Source of the DNA: Alphaproteobacteria bacterium
GTDB taxonomy: Bacteria > Myxococcota_A > UBA796 > GCA-2862545
Assembly (NCBI GenBank): GCA_020632875.1
Contig: JACKET010000003.1
Coordinates: 124,001-188,000, forward strand
Length of the DNA stretch: 64,000 bases
Direction: 5' to 3'
The translations under genes and the position numbers were made by a program. Below, piece by piece: positions 26,490 to 34,978 of this stretch. Each line of letters starts with the position of its first letter. Position 1 is the stretch's first letter. The notes below the pieces were generated by a model. It saw nothing but the letters and a program-made list of their open reading frames with translations, was not told where the DNA came from and ran no database searches.

Positions 26490-28187
26490 GTGAGTACGAC
26501 AGCTCGGAAAAGCGCCGCCACCAAGGAGCTGCTGAAACAGGTCGCCCAGCGCTCCACCGGCTGCCTGGTGTCCGAATCGGAGAGCACCACGCTCGAGGTG
26601 TTCCTGATGAACGGCGACATCATCGGCGCCGTGCGTCCCGACGACGATTTCCTGCTCCTGCGCCGCGTGCGCATGGCCGACGCGCTCGCCGAGATCCGGC
26701 TCACGGCGCTCACCAAGGTGGCCGACGCCGGCCAGTCGGTGTTCGGCATCCTGCTCGACGAGGTCGACAACAGCGTCATCGAGCCCATCCTGTTCGAGCG
26801 GTTCCGCGACAACCTGGTCGCGTTCCTGGCCTCCGAGACGCCGCCCGACTTCGAGCCCATGGCGGGCGTGTTCGTCGACAACATGCAGATGGGGCACAAC
26901 GCGGCCCGCCTGATCGACTCGGCCTGCAAGGATGCCGACCTGGCGCGGCGCCACCCGCCCGAGACCCTGCTCACCCAGGGCCCCGCCGGCGCGCGCGACG
27001 ACGTCGAGACCGCCATCCTGATGGCGCTCGGCGACGACGAGATCTCGATCACCCAGCTCATCGAGCGGTCGCCCGTCGAGTGGTGGGGCGGCCGCGCGAT
27101 CATCGCGGGCATGCTCGACTCCGGGGCCCTCTCCAAGGTCGGCGATCCCGAAGAGTTCGCCACGGTCGAGCTCGACACCGGTGACATCGAGCCGCTCCCC
27201 GAGGTCGACGTCGAGCCCATCGAAGAGCCCGTGGTGCTCGACGAGCCCGAGCTCGTCGAAGAGCCCGAGATCCCCGAAGAGCCCGTGGTGCTCGACGAGC
27301 CCGCCCCCTTCGACGATCCGGCGCCGCCCGACGAGCCCGATCCCATCGAAGAGCCCGTTGCGCTCGACGCCATCCCGCCGATCGACCCCGACACGTACGA
27401 AGAGGCCGAGACCGTCGAAGAGCTGGCACCCGTCGTCGATCCCGCGCCCCCCGAAGATCCCCTGCTCGACGAAGAGCCCACGCTCCGCCCCGAGCCCGCC
27501 GTGCCCCCGCCCGACCTCGAAGACGACGGCGAGCTCGATCCCAGCCTGCTCGACGAGCCTCCCCCCGAAGAAGAGGGCGGCGAGCCCGCGTCCCCCGAAG
27601 AGATCGCGCGCTGGCTCGACACCGGCGAGCACATCTCCGACGAAGACATGGCGTTCTTCGAAGACCACGAGAACGACCGCGGTGCGGGCGAAGGCGGGTT
27701 CTCCACCGAGCTGCACAACCTCGACAAGGTCGACGTCACCGACGCAGCCGAGATGCCGAACCAGGTCATCGAGGCCGACGAGGCGCCCGCAGCGAAGTTC
27801 TCGGCGCCCGTGCTCAGCGAGCGCGAGGCCCTCGAGAAGATCGAGGTGTGCAACGACGTGCTCCGCCGCATCGCCGAGGCGTTCGACGACGCCGCGGGCC
27901 CCGGGCGCGGCCGCACCCAGATGCAGCTGCTCGTCGATGGCGCGCCCTCGAAGTACACGGCGCTGCTGCACGACCTCACGGTGCTCGACAATGGCGAGCT
28001 GCCCGCCGAAGACCTGCTCGACAACCTCGCGGGCCGTCCGCCGAGCGAGCACCGCCAGCTCATCAACTCCGCGTTGAAGAACGTCATCGAGCGGGCCCTG
28101 TCGTCCGCCGCCGACGACCTGCCCGAAGACAGCTTCGACGACGTGTACGAGAGCGTCGCCGGTTACAACAAGCGCCTGGGGCTCTGA
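26490..28187 (+). CDS. DUF4388-like protein with long acidic Pro/Glu linker
   Basis: 565 aa from the GTG at 26490. Residues 10-210 resemble PatA/DUF4388-type domains (TGCLVSESESTTLEVFLMNG), found in gliding and signalling proteins of cyanobacteria and myxobacteria. Residues ~215-440 are an acidic, proline-rich low-complexity linker with repeated EEPVVLDEP units. Residues 450-565 form a helical domain (DLTVLDNGELPAEDLLDNL). Cytoplasmic, no signal peptide. Two-domain layout with a flexible tether suggests a scaffold or signalling adaptor. Followed after 4 bp by the DUF1460 gene. Confidence 0.72.
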   Translation: MSTTARKSAATKELLKQVAQRSTGCLVSESESTTLEVFLMNGDIIGAVRPDDDFLLLRRVRMADALAEIRLTALTKVADAGQSVFGILLDEVDNSVIEPILFERFRDNLVAFLASETPPDFEPMAGVFVDNMQMGHNAARLIDSACKDADLARRHPPETLLTQGPAGARDDVETAILMALGDDEISITQLIERSPVEWWGGRAIIAGMLDSGALSKVGDPEEFATVELDTGDIEPLPEVDVEPIEEPVVLDEPELVEEPEIPEEPVVLDEPAPFDDPAPPDEPDPIEEPVALDAIPPIDPDTYEEAETVEELAPVVDPAPPEDPLLDEEPTLRPEPAVPPPDLEDDGELDPSLLDEPPPEEEGGEPASPEEIARWLDTGEHISDEDMAFFEDHENDRGAGEGGFSTELHNLDKVDVTDAAEMPNQVIEADEAPAAKFSAPVLSEREALEKIEVCNDVLRRIAEAFDDAAGPGRGRTQMQLLVDGAPSKYTALLHDLTVLDNGELPAEDLLDNLAGRPPSEHRQLINSALKNVIERALSSAADDLPEDSFDDVYESVAGYNKRLGL

Positions 28188-28191
28188 CGAC

Positions 28192-29031
28192 GTGATGTTC
28201 GGGATTCTCGCCCTGTACGCCTGGGCGGGGCCCGGCGAGAGCACGCTGCCCGAGGCCGTTCGCGAGGCGGCCGTCGACAGCCGCAACCTGCCGCTGGCCG
28301 AGCGCATCGACCGCGTCAGCGAGTCCATGCTCGGCCACCCGTACGTGAACGACCCGCTGGGCGAGGGGCGCGGGGTCGACCGCGATCCACCCGTCCGCTA
28401 CGACGCGTACGACTGCCTCACGTTCGTCGAGGAGGTGCTGGCCCTGTCGCTCGGCGGCGACCCCGACCACGCGGCAGAGGTGCGGCTGGCGCTGCGATAC
28501 GACGAAGGCGAGATCGACTACGCCCGGCGCAACCACTTCATGGAGCTGCAGTGGATCCCGCACGCCATCGCGCGGGGCTGGGTGCGCGACACGACCGCCG
28601 ACTACGGCACGCCGACCCGCATGGAGCGCGTCGTCGATGAGGCGACCTGGAATGCCTGGCGAAGCCGCGGCAAGTTCGCGCTCACCGACGAAGAGCTGCC
28701 GAAGGGCCAGATGCAGCTCGACGTGCTGTCGCTCGACGACGCCATCGCGGCGGCAGGCCGCGTCCGACCCGGCACCCTGCTGCTCACCGTGCGCGCCGAC
28801 CGGTCGTGGAACCCGATCTGGATCTCCCACCTCGGCATCGTCGTGCCCGGCGACACCCCGACCGTGCGCCACGCGACGAAGATGGGCGAAGGCAGCACCC
28901 GCGACCACGGGCTGGTCTGGTACCTCGAGCACCTCAAGACCTACGACAAGTGGCCCGCCGTGGGCGTCGCCATGCTCGAGCCCGTCGAGTACGGCCCCCG
29001 GATCTCGCGGCTGCCCCCCGAGCTGCGTTGA
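28192..29031 (+). CDS. DUF1460-family exported protein (NlpC/P60-like fold)
   Basis: 279 aa; GTG 28192 or the adjacent ATG 28195. The N-terminus (MMFGILALYAWAG) is a short uncharged signal peptide. The DUF1460 core is recognisable from YDAYDCLTFVEEVLALSL, where Cys75 is the probable nucleophile, and WISHLGIVV, which carries the likely His. These are the Cys/His pair of NlpC/P60-like enzymes; characterised relatives are N-acetylmuramoyl-L-alanine amidase-like, so peptidoglycan or muropeptide cleavage in the periplasm is plausible. Probably co-transcribed with the gene ending at 28187. Confidence 0.82.
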   Translation: MMFGILALYAWAGPGESTLPEAVREAAVDSRNLPLAERIDRVSESMLGHPYVNDPLGEGRGVDRDPPVRYDAYDCLTFVEEVLALSLGGDPDHAAEVRLALRYDEGEIDYARRNHFMELQWIPHAIARGWVRDTTADYGTPTRMERVVDEATWNAWRSRGKFALTDEELPKGQMQLDVLSLDDAIAAAGRVRPGTLLLTVRADRSWNPIWISHLGIVVPGDTPTVRHATKMGEGSTRDHGLVWYLEHLKTYDKWPAVGVAMLEPVEYGPRISRLPPELR

Positions 29032-29046
29032 GCCCCCGAACCTGCA

Positions 29047-29063
29047 TTGCAACAGCTTGCAAC
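29047..29063. promoter_or_regulatory. Direct repeat of TTGCAAC upstream of the PKD gene
   Basis: TTGCAAC occurs at 29047-29053 and again at 29057-29063, spaced 10 bp (one helical turn) on the same face. TTGCAA is itself palindromic. Possible operator; no regulator can be named. Confidence 0.3.
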
Positions 29064-29116
29064 GGGCCGATCGCGATGGGTCATGCTACCCTCAGACCGA
29101 TTCCAAGGTGCAGAAC

Positions 29117-30016
29117 ATGACGCGGCTCCTCACCCCTGCCCTCGCTCTCGCAGCCGGAACGCTGCTGGCAGGCTGCTCCACCGGGCTCACGGCGCTCGGC
29201 GACACCGACCTGATCCCGACCGACCCCGATCTCGACACCGACACCGACGTGCTCGACACCGACGACACCGACGTGCCGGATACCGACGTGCCGCTGCCCA
29301 ACAACGCGCCCACCGCCGATGCGGGCATCGACCAGACCAGCCTCACGGGTGCCGTCATCGAGCTCGACGGCTCGGGCAGCGTCGATCCCGACGGCGACAC
29401 GCTGAACTACCTCTGGGTCATGACCAGCAACCCGCCCGGCTGGAGCGGCGCGATCATCAACGACACCCGCGTCGACGCCCAGTTCTTCGCCGATGCACCC
29501 GGCACCTACGCCGTCCAGCTCACGGTCGACGACGGCCAGCTCTCCTCGTCCGACAGCGTCACCATCACCGTCGACGAGCCGAACGAGGTGCCCGTCGCCA
29601 ACGCCGGGTCCGACCAGTACGTCACCGAGGGCGACTCCGTCCAGCTCAACGGCTCCAACAGCTACGACCCCGACAGCGACCCGCTCTCCTACGACTGGAC
29701 CATCGTCGACGGCCCCGTCGGCAGCGGCGCCACGCTCGACGACCCGTTCAGCCCCCTCCCCCGGTTCACGGCCGATCTCGCGGGCGTCTACAGCGTCGAG
29801 CTGATCGTCGAAGACACCGCGGGCAACGTCTCGGCGCCCGACATCGTGCGCATCACGGCCGAGTCCGATGGCAGCGGCGGCAGCGGCGGCGGCGACTGCC
29901 TGTCCTGCGTCGCGATGAACGCCCAGCGCCGGTTCAGCGCGGGCAGCTCCGCGGCGATGCCGCTGTTCTTCGCGCTGCTCGCCGTGCCCCTCGCGCGACG
30001 CCGCCGCACCCGGTAG
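29117..30016 (+). CDS. PKD-domain surface lipoprotein with C-terminal sorting-type tail
   Basis: 299 aa from the ATG at 29117. Signal MTRLLTPALALAAGTLLAGC with lipobox LAGC, then an acidic DTDTD-rich linker (residues ~30-60). Two PKD/Ig-like domains follow (ELDGSGSVDPDGDTLNYLW and QLNGSNSYDPDSDPLSYDW), then a Gly/Ser hinge, CLSC, a hydrophobic helix (AMPLFFALLAVPLA) and RRRRTR. The Cys, helix, Arg-cluster tail resembles MYXO-CTERM-like sorting signals, although spacing differs. Having both a lipobox and such a tail is unusual. Likely surface-exposed. The 85-bp upstream gap holds a TTGCAAC direct repeat. Confidence 0.85.
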   Translation: MTRLLTPALALAAGTLLAGCSTGLTALGDTDLIPTDPDLDTDTDVLDTDDTDVPDTDVPLPNNAPTADAGIDQTSLTGAVIELDGSGSVDPDGDTLNYLWVMTSNPPGWSGAIINDTRVDAQFFADAPGTYAVQLTVDDGQLSSSDSVTITVDEPNEVPVANAGSDQYVTEGDSVQLNGSNSYDPDSDPLSYDWTIVDGPVGSGATLDDPFSPLPRFTADLAGVYSVELIVEDTAGNVSAPDIVRITAESDGSGGSGGGDCLSCVAMNAQRRFSAGSSAAMPLFFALLAVPLARRRRTR

Positions 30017-30022
30017 CACCCG

Positions 30023-31819
30023 TCAGAGCATCGCCTTCAGCGCCGCCTCGAGCTCGGCGAGCTGCTTGTCGAGCGCCCGGCCCGGGTAGCCCGGCGGCCC
30101 CGAGACCTCGGCGTACACCTTGAGCTTCGGCTCGGTGCCGCTCGGGCGGAAGATCGCCCGCGCGCCGTCGTCGCCGTTGCGCCCCGCGAGGTGGAACACC
30201 AGCACGTTGCGCGCCGAGTGGTCGGACGCCGAGCGGATGGGCCCGTGCACACCGGCCTCGTCGCGGTGGTCGAAGAACGCCGTCACCTGCCGGCCCGCCA
30301 GGGTCTCGGGCGGCGACGTGCGCAGCCCGTCGAGCAGCGACGCCATCGCCGCGCGCCCCGACACGCCCTCGAAGGTCTTCGGCACCTGGCCGTTGCGGAC
30401 CGGGCCGTAGACCACGTCGAAGTCCGACAGCACGTCGACCAGCGTGCGCCCCTCGGCGGCCGCTTCGGCCGCGGCGACCGCGAGCCAGAGCGCCCCGCCG
30501 CCCGAGTCCTTGTCGCGCATCGTCTCGGAGACCAGAAGACCGTGCGACTCCTCGGCACCCAGGGCGAACCGTGGGCCGTCGGGCGTCAGGTGGTTCATCA
30601 CGTCGGCGACGTACTTGAAGCCCACGAGCAGATCGTCGCGCACCACGGCCTCGTGCGAGCGCGCCACGCGGGACACGAGCGTCGAGGTCACCTCGGTGAG
30701 CACGACCAGCGGTCGCCTCGCGTGCGACCAGCGCTGGAGCACCGCGTCGGTGACGAGCGCCGCGATCTGGTTGCCGTTCAGGAACACCCACCGGTCGTCG
30801 TGCTTCACCATCACGCCGATGCGGTCGGCGTCGGGGTCGGTCGCGAACAGCAGCACCTCGTCGTCGAGCTGGGCGAGACCGTGCTCGAAGACCTCGGGCC
30901 GCTCGGGGTTCGCGACGGCACCCGGCACCGTCGGGAACGAGCCGTCGGGCGCCATCTGCGTGTCGATGCGACGCACGCGGAAGCCCGCCCCGGCGAGCAC
31001 CTCGTGCACCCGGCCGGCCCCGTGGAGCGCGGTGTACGCGACCGGCAGCCGCGGCCCCGGCGGACACTCGGCGACCACCGATTCGACGTATTCGCGGTGA
31101 TGGTCTTCGGTCAGCCACTTCAGGCGAGGCTCCGCTTCCTCCCACGACAGGGCCGTGTAGTCGCGGATGCCGGTCACCTCGTCGAGCAGCTCCTGGTCGT
31201 CGGGCGGCACCAGCTGGCCGCCGTGCTCGTCGTAGATCTTTCCGCCGTTGTCGTCGGGCGGATTGTGGGACGCGCTCACGTTCAGCCCGCCCTTCGCACC
31301 GAGCCGACGGATCAGGAACGACAGCTCGGGCGTGGCGAAGAACGTGCGCGACGACCGGGGCTGGATCCAGGCCGTGATGCCGTGGGCCGCGTAGACGCGG
31401 GCCGCCAGCTCGGCCAGCGTGCGGCTCGTCATCCCGTCGAGCGGGCTCGGCACGCCCTTCGGGTAGCGGTCGCGGACGTCGTCGAACCGGCGGACGTCGT
31501 ACGTGATCACCACGTCGAACGGCCCGTCGCCGAACCGCCGTCGCAGGTAGCGCACGTGGCCTTCGACGGAGGTGCCGAGGGTCCACGGGTTGAAGCGGTT
31601 CGGGCCGACCCCGACGGCACCGCGGCGCCCGCCCGTGCCGAACGGCAGGACCTGCGAGAAGGCGTCGGCGAGCTCGTCGTAGCGGCCCTCTTCGGTCATC
31701 TTCTCGATCAGCGCGTGCCACCGGCTGGTCTCGGGCGAGGTCGACCATCGCGCGATCTCGGCGATGGCGGCGTCGGCGTGGTCTCCCAGACGGTCGCGCA
31801 GCGCGCGGGCCATCGTCAT
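30023..31819 (-). CDS. Phosphohexomutase (phosphoglucomutase/phosphomannomutase)
   Basis: 598 aa, the length of the PgcA/PGM2 branch. Interconverts hexose 1- and 6-phosphates. All four signature sites are present: NVSASHNPPDDNGGK with phospho-acceptor Ser184, metal loop ATDPDADRIGV, sugar loop GAEESHG and phosphate loop RPSGTEPKLKVY. Start ATG 31819 overlaps the stop of the upstream lipoprotein gene (ATGA). It is convergent with the PKD gene across 6 bp. Substrate (glucose or mannose) cannot be decided from sequence alone. Cytoplasmic. Confidence 0.93.
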   Translation of the reverse strand: MTMARALRDRLGDHADAAIAEIARWSTSPETSRWHALIEKMTEEGRYDELADAFSQVLPFGTGGRRGAVGVGPNRFNPWTLGTSVEGHVRYLRRRFGDGPFDVVITYDVRRFDDVRDRYPKGVPSPLDGMTSRTLAELAARVYAAHGITAWIQPRSSRTFFATPELSFLIRRLGAKGGLNVSASHNPPDDNGGKIYDEHGGQLVPPDDQELLDEVTGIRDYTALSWEEAEPRLKWLTEDHHREYVESVVAECPPGPRLPVAYTALHGAGRVHEVLAGAGFRVRRIDTQMAPDGSFPTVPGAVANPERPEVFEHGLAQLDDEVLLFATDPDADRIGVMVKHDDRWVFLNGNQIAALVTDAVLQRWSHARRPLVVLTEVTSTLVSRVARSHEAVVRDDLLVGFKYVADVMNHLTPDGPRFALGAEESHGLLVSETMRDKDSGGGALWLAVAAAEAAAEGRTLVDVLSDFDVVYGPVRNGQVPKTFEGVSGRAAMASLLDGLRTSPPETLAGRQVTAFFDHRDEAGVHGPIRSASDHSARNVLVFHLAGRNGDDGARAIFRPSGTEPKLKVYAEVSGPPGYPGRALDKQLAELEAALKAML

Positions 31820-32994
31820 CTCGGACGCTCCATCGGTGGTTTCGGCTGCGGCCGGGTCATCGGCGCAGGCTGCGGAGCCGGCTTCGGCTTCGGCTCTGGC
31901 GTATCCGCGGGCAGGGCGAGCGGCTCGTCGCGCTCGGCCGGGTGCACGGGGCGGCCGGGCTTCGGGGCGGGCGGCGGGGGCGGCGCCATCTGGGCGTTCA
32001 GCCGCTGCTCGTCGGCGATGCGGCGGTCGAGGATGCGCACGTACGACCGGGACTGCCCGTTCGCGAGCTGCACGGCGGCCTTCTTCGCGAGCCGGCGCGC
32101 CTCGAACAGGTCACCGTCGATCTCGGCGATCAACGCCAGGTTGTACAGGGCCTTGCCCCGCACCCGGCGCTTGTCGTCCTTGACCATCTTCTCCCAGATC
32201 CTCTTCGCGCCCTTCCAGTCGTTCGCCTTGGCGTGGCGCTTCGCCTCTTTGAAGCGCGGGTCGCTGCCGCCGTAGTAGATGCGGTCGACCCACACGTAGA
32301 GCGGCGCGATGCGCTGGCCGTAGACGCGCCCCGTCGTGCTGCCGACGACGCGCGCGGTGTCGTAGGGATTCGCGAGCGAAGCGGCGGCCGCGGCCCGGGT
32401 GCGGCCCGTGGCGGACCACGAACGGCCGTTGCTGTAGTCGCGCACCTCGTCGAGCACGGTGCCGTCTTTCGCGTAGTACAGCCGCCACGACGTGACGACG
32501 CGCGTGTCGCGCACGGCATCGTGCACGACCACGTTGATCTCGCGCCCGTGGTCGTCGGTCTCGGTCTGCGTGTGCGAGCTGAAGCTCACGACGGAGTCGG
32601 TGTCGAAAGCGTCGAGCGCGACGAGCGCGTCACACTGGTTCTGCCGGCAGATCTGCTTGACCTGGCTGCGGGTCAGCGGCTTGTCGAAGATGTCGGACGG
32701 GAACCGGCTCTGGTCGACCAGCGGGATGGCGGCGTCGAACCGGGGACTGTCGCGCAGCACGTCGACCACGCCGTGCACGGCGGCCGTCGAGCCCTCGCGG
32801 TCCATTCCCGGAGCCTCGCCCGTGACGATGCCCTCGATCGTGTCGAGCACGCCCTGCCCCGTGTTCCCGGGCCGGGATCGATTGAGCACCGCGATGCGCT
32901 GCACGTCGGCTGGCAACGTGACGTCGGCCGGCCGGAGCACGCGGAGATTCACGTCGTGCTGACAGCCGGCCAGCAGCGCGAGCAACATGAACAT
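31816..32994 (-). CDS. Lipoprotein with Pro-rich tail, unknown function
   Basis: 392 aa. The signal is only MFMLLALLAGC (Cys11, no positive charge); the start is fixed because the upstream frame reaches a stop without another start codon. The N-terminal ~230 residues (DVQRIAVLNRSRP, IEGIVTGEAPG, YYAKDGTVLDEVRDY) resemble uncharacterised lipoproteins that pair an AVLNRS motif with a short TPR region. Residues ~265-335 are TPR-like (GKALYNLALIAEIDGDLFEA). The tail is Pro/Lys-rich. Coupled to the mutase by ATGA. Confidence 0.75.
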   Translation of the reverse strand: MFMLLALLAGCQHDVNLRVLRPADVTLPADVQRIAVLNRSRPGNTGQGVLDTIEGIVTGEAPGMDREGSTAAVHGVVDVLRDSPRFDAAIPLVDQSRFPSDIFDKPLTRSQVKQICRQNQCDALVALDAFDTDSVVSFSSHTQTETDDHGREINVVVHDAVRDTRVVTSWRLYYAKDGTVLDEVRDYSNGRSWSATGRTRAAAAASLANPYDTARVVGSTTGRVYGQRIAPLYVWVDRIYYGGSDPRFKEAKRHAKANDWKGAKRIWEKMVKDDKRRVRGKALYNLALIAEIDGDLFEARRLAKKAAVQLANGQSRSYVRILDRRIADEQRLNAQMAPPPPPAPKPGRPVHPAERDEPLALPADTPEPKPKPAPQPAPMTRPQPKPPMERPR

Positions 32995-33076
32995 GCAGGT
33001 CTCCCGTCTGTGGCCGGGCCAAGGCTACTACAACCCCGCCCGGCGTCATCGGGTTCCTGACGCGACAGGCGCCGCG

Positions 33077-33712
33077 CTATTCGAGCGGAACGTGGTTCGA
33101 GAGCTTCCACGTCTGAAGACCGCCGTCGTCCCAGAGGGCCCCGACGATCGCGAAGTCGTTGATCACCCAGTACGTGCCGGTGACCTGGTCGGGACCGCCC
33201 GACGACGTGACCACGATCTTCGCGCAGCCGGTCCAGTCGAGCAGGACGGGGCAGTCGCCGAACTCTTCGAGGGTCGACGTGTACGTGTTGCCGCCCGCCT
33301 CGGAGGTCGTGACGTCGGCGCGCTTCATGTAGCGGTCGATGAACCGCAGGCTCGGCTCGAACACGAGCTCGCCGGCGTCGGTCTCGACCCGGTGCAGGTG
33401 GACGCCCAGGTTGCCCTGGAGCGACCAGGTCATGCTGCGGATGGGCTCGCCCTCGACGCACGTGGGGTCGTCGCCGATGCAGTCTTTCACGTACTCGACC
33501 GTGAACCGCCGCGTGTCGTCGATCAGCTCTTCGTTCACGATCTCGCCGAGCATCCGGTACGTCAGCGTCACGTCTTCGTTCACGAACTGCCACTGGTAGC
33601 CGACGTTCCCGGCCCACGGGAAGTAGTCCTCCATGTCCTCGCCGCGGAAGTCCGGCGGCGCGGTGCCGGTGCAGCCGGCCGCAAGAGCCAGGATGGGGAG
33701 CCAACGGGTCAT
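33077..33712 (-). CDS. Lipoprotein of unknown function
   Basis: 211 aa from the ATG at 33712, preceded by GGAGG. Signal MTRWLPILALAAGC with lipobox AAGC. The mature part is beta-rich (GNVGYQWQFVNEDVTLTYRM, TWSLQGNLGVHLHRV) with four Cys after the lipid Cys (DCIGDDPTC, DCPVLLDWTGC), probably two disulphides. An 82-bp gap separates it from the next lipoprotein gene, which may have its own promoter. No family recognised. Confidence 0.75.
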   Translation of the reverse strand: MTRWLPILALAAGCTGTAPPDFRGEDMEDYFPWAGNVGYQWQFVNEDVTLTYRMLGEIVNEELIDDTRRFTVEYVKDCIGDDPTCVEGEPIRSMTWSLQGNLGVHLHRVETDAGELVFEPSLRFIDRYMKRADVTTSEAGGNTYTSTLEEFGDCPVLLDWTGCAKIVVTSSGGPDQVTGTYWVINDFAIVGALWDDGGLQTWKLSNHVPLE

Positions 33713-33769
33713 GTGCGCCTCCAGCGTCCGCGCCCCCATAACGTAGCTTCTGGATGGGCGCCCCGCGCC

Positions 33770-33788
33770 CCGCACGCTCCGCGTGCGG
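33770..33788 (-). terminator. Hairpin after the 12-kb transport operon
   Basis: CCGCACGC-TCC-GCGTGCGG, a perfect 8-bp stem ~120 bp beyond the last gene of the operon. The 195 bp at 33713-33907 contain further small hairpins (for example GCGGCC-TGC-GGCCGC) and no gene. Confidence 0.4.
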
Positions 33789-33907
33789 CGCCCGGCGGTC
33801 CCCCTCCGGGCTCGCTTGCGCTCGGTCGCTGCGCGACTGCGGCCTGCGGCCGCACCCTCCGGTCGACCTGGCGCGGAGAGGGCCGAACGCCGCGCCTGCG
33901 TCGGTCG

Positions 33908-34978
33908 TCAGAGGGCGGCGAGGTCGTAGGGGTCGAGGGTCGTGCAGCTCGGCCCGCCCCGCAGCGGCTCGCAGCTCGCCGGGTCGATCGTGAAGGTCGA
34001 CGCGCCGAGGGGGGCGTCGGGCTGCGCGCGGTCGCCCACCACGACCCGGTCGTCGAGCAGGCGGGACGCGGTGTACGCCCAGCCCGTGGGGAACCGGAAC
34101 TCGCCCTGCCCGTCGGACCGCATGTCGAGGCAGTGCACCCGGCTGCTCGCGCTCGAGTCGACCGTGAGCAGCACGAGGTGGTCGCCGGCCGACGCCGCCG
34201 CGAAGAAGTCCTCGCCGTCGCCCGCGTACCGGACCGGCCCCAGCACGCCGGTCACCACGTCGAACACCTGCAGTCGGTCGTCGTCGACGCGGGACTCCGA
34301 CGCGCCCGGGAACTGGAAGAGGCCCGTCATCACCGCGATCTCGTGGTCTCCGAGCGCTTCGATGCGGGGGTTCGGACCGACCGGGAACGTCGCCGCGACG
34401 CCCCCCGCGGCATCGAGCTCGACCAGCAGCCCGCCGTCGCTCTCGAAGAGGATGCCGGGCACCTCGGGGTCGTCGTGGAGCTGCTGCGCCGCGACGAACA
34501 GGCGGCCCGCGACGACCACCGCGGCGTCGAGATCGGGGTTCCCGTCGCCCTCGCCGAGCGAGGCGAGGTCGATGCGCGAGAGCACCGCGCCATCCGCCGG
34601 GTCGAGCACGAGCACCTCGGGGGTGCCCTGGCACGGGACCCACAGGCGGCCGTCGAACCCCACGAGGTCGTGCGCGTTGGCGCCCTGAGGCAGCGCGGTC
34701 TGCCACAGCGGAACGCCCGGATCCGCCCGGTCGATCGCGGTCACCGCGTCGACCGTGCCGCGCTCGACGACGTACACCACGCCGTCGACCGGGCGCACGA
34801 GGGTGTCGCCGGACACCGCGAGCACCGATTCGCCCACCTCTCCGAGCGACGAGCCGAACGCCACCTCGCCCACCGTGAAGTCCGACAGCACGGCGACGAA
34901 CGAGGCCGCCTCCGGCGGCACCCACGCGGGATCGCAGGTGGGCTCGGGCCGACAGGCGAAGAGCAGCAGCGCGATCAC
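33908..34978 (-). CDS. Beta-propeller lipoprotein (last gene of transport operon)
   Basis: 356 aa from the GTG at 34978, preceded by GAGGAGG. Signal MIALLLFAC (Cys9, no basic residue). The mature protein is a series of YncE/NHL-like blades (GVVYVVERGTVDAVTAIDR, GRLWVPCQGTPEVLVLDPA, GRLFVAAQQL). Proteins of this type accompany TonB-dependent receptors in several bacterial groups and may capture ligand near the outer membrane. Start overlaps the receptor's stop (GTGA). No active site evident. Confidence 0.8.
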   Translation of the reverse strand: MIALLLFACRPEPTCDPAWVPPEAASFVAVLSDFTVGEVAFGSSLGEVGESVLAVSGDTLVRPVDGVVYVVERGTVDAVTAIDRADPGVPLWQTALPQGANAHDLVGFDGRLWVPCQGTPEVLVLDPADGAVLSRIDLASLGEGDGNPDLDAAVVVAGRLFVAAQQLHDDPEVPGILFESDGGLLVELDAAGGVAATFPVGPNPRIEALGDHEIAVMTGLFQFPGASESRVDDDRLQVFDVVTGVLGPVRYAGDGEDFFAAASAGDHLVLLTVDSSASSRVHCLDMRSDGQGEFRFPTGWAYTASRLLDDRVVVGDRAQPDAPLGASTFTIDPASCEPLRGGPSCTTLDPYDLAAL

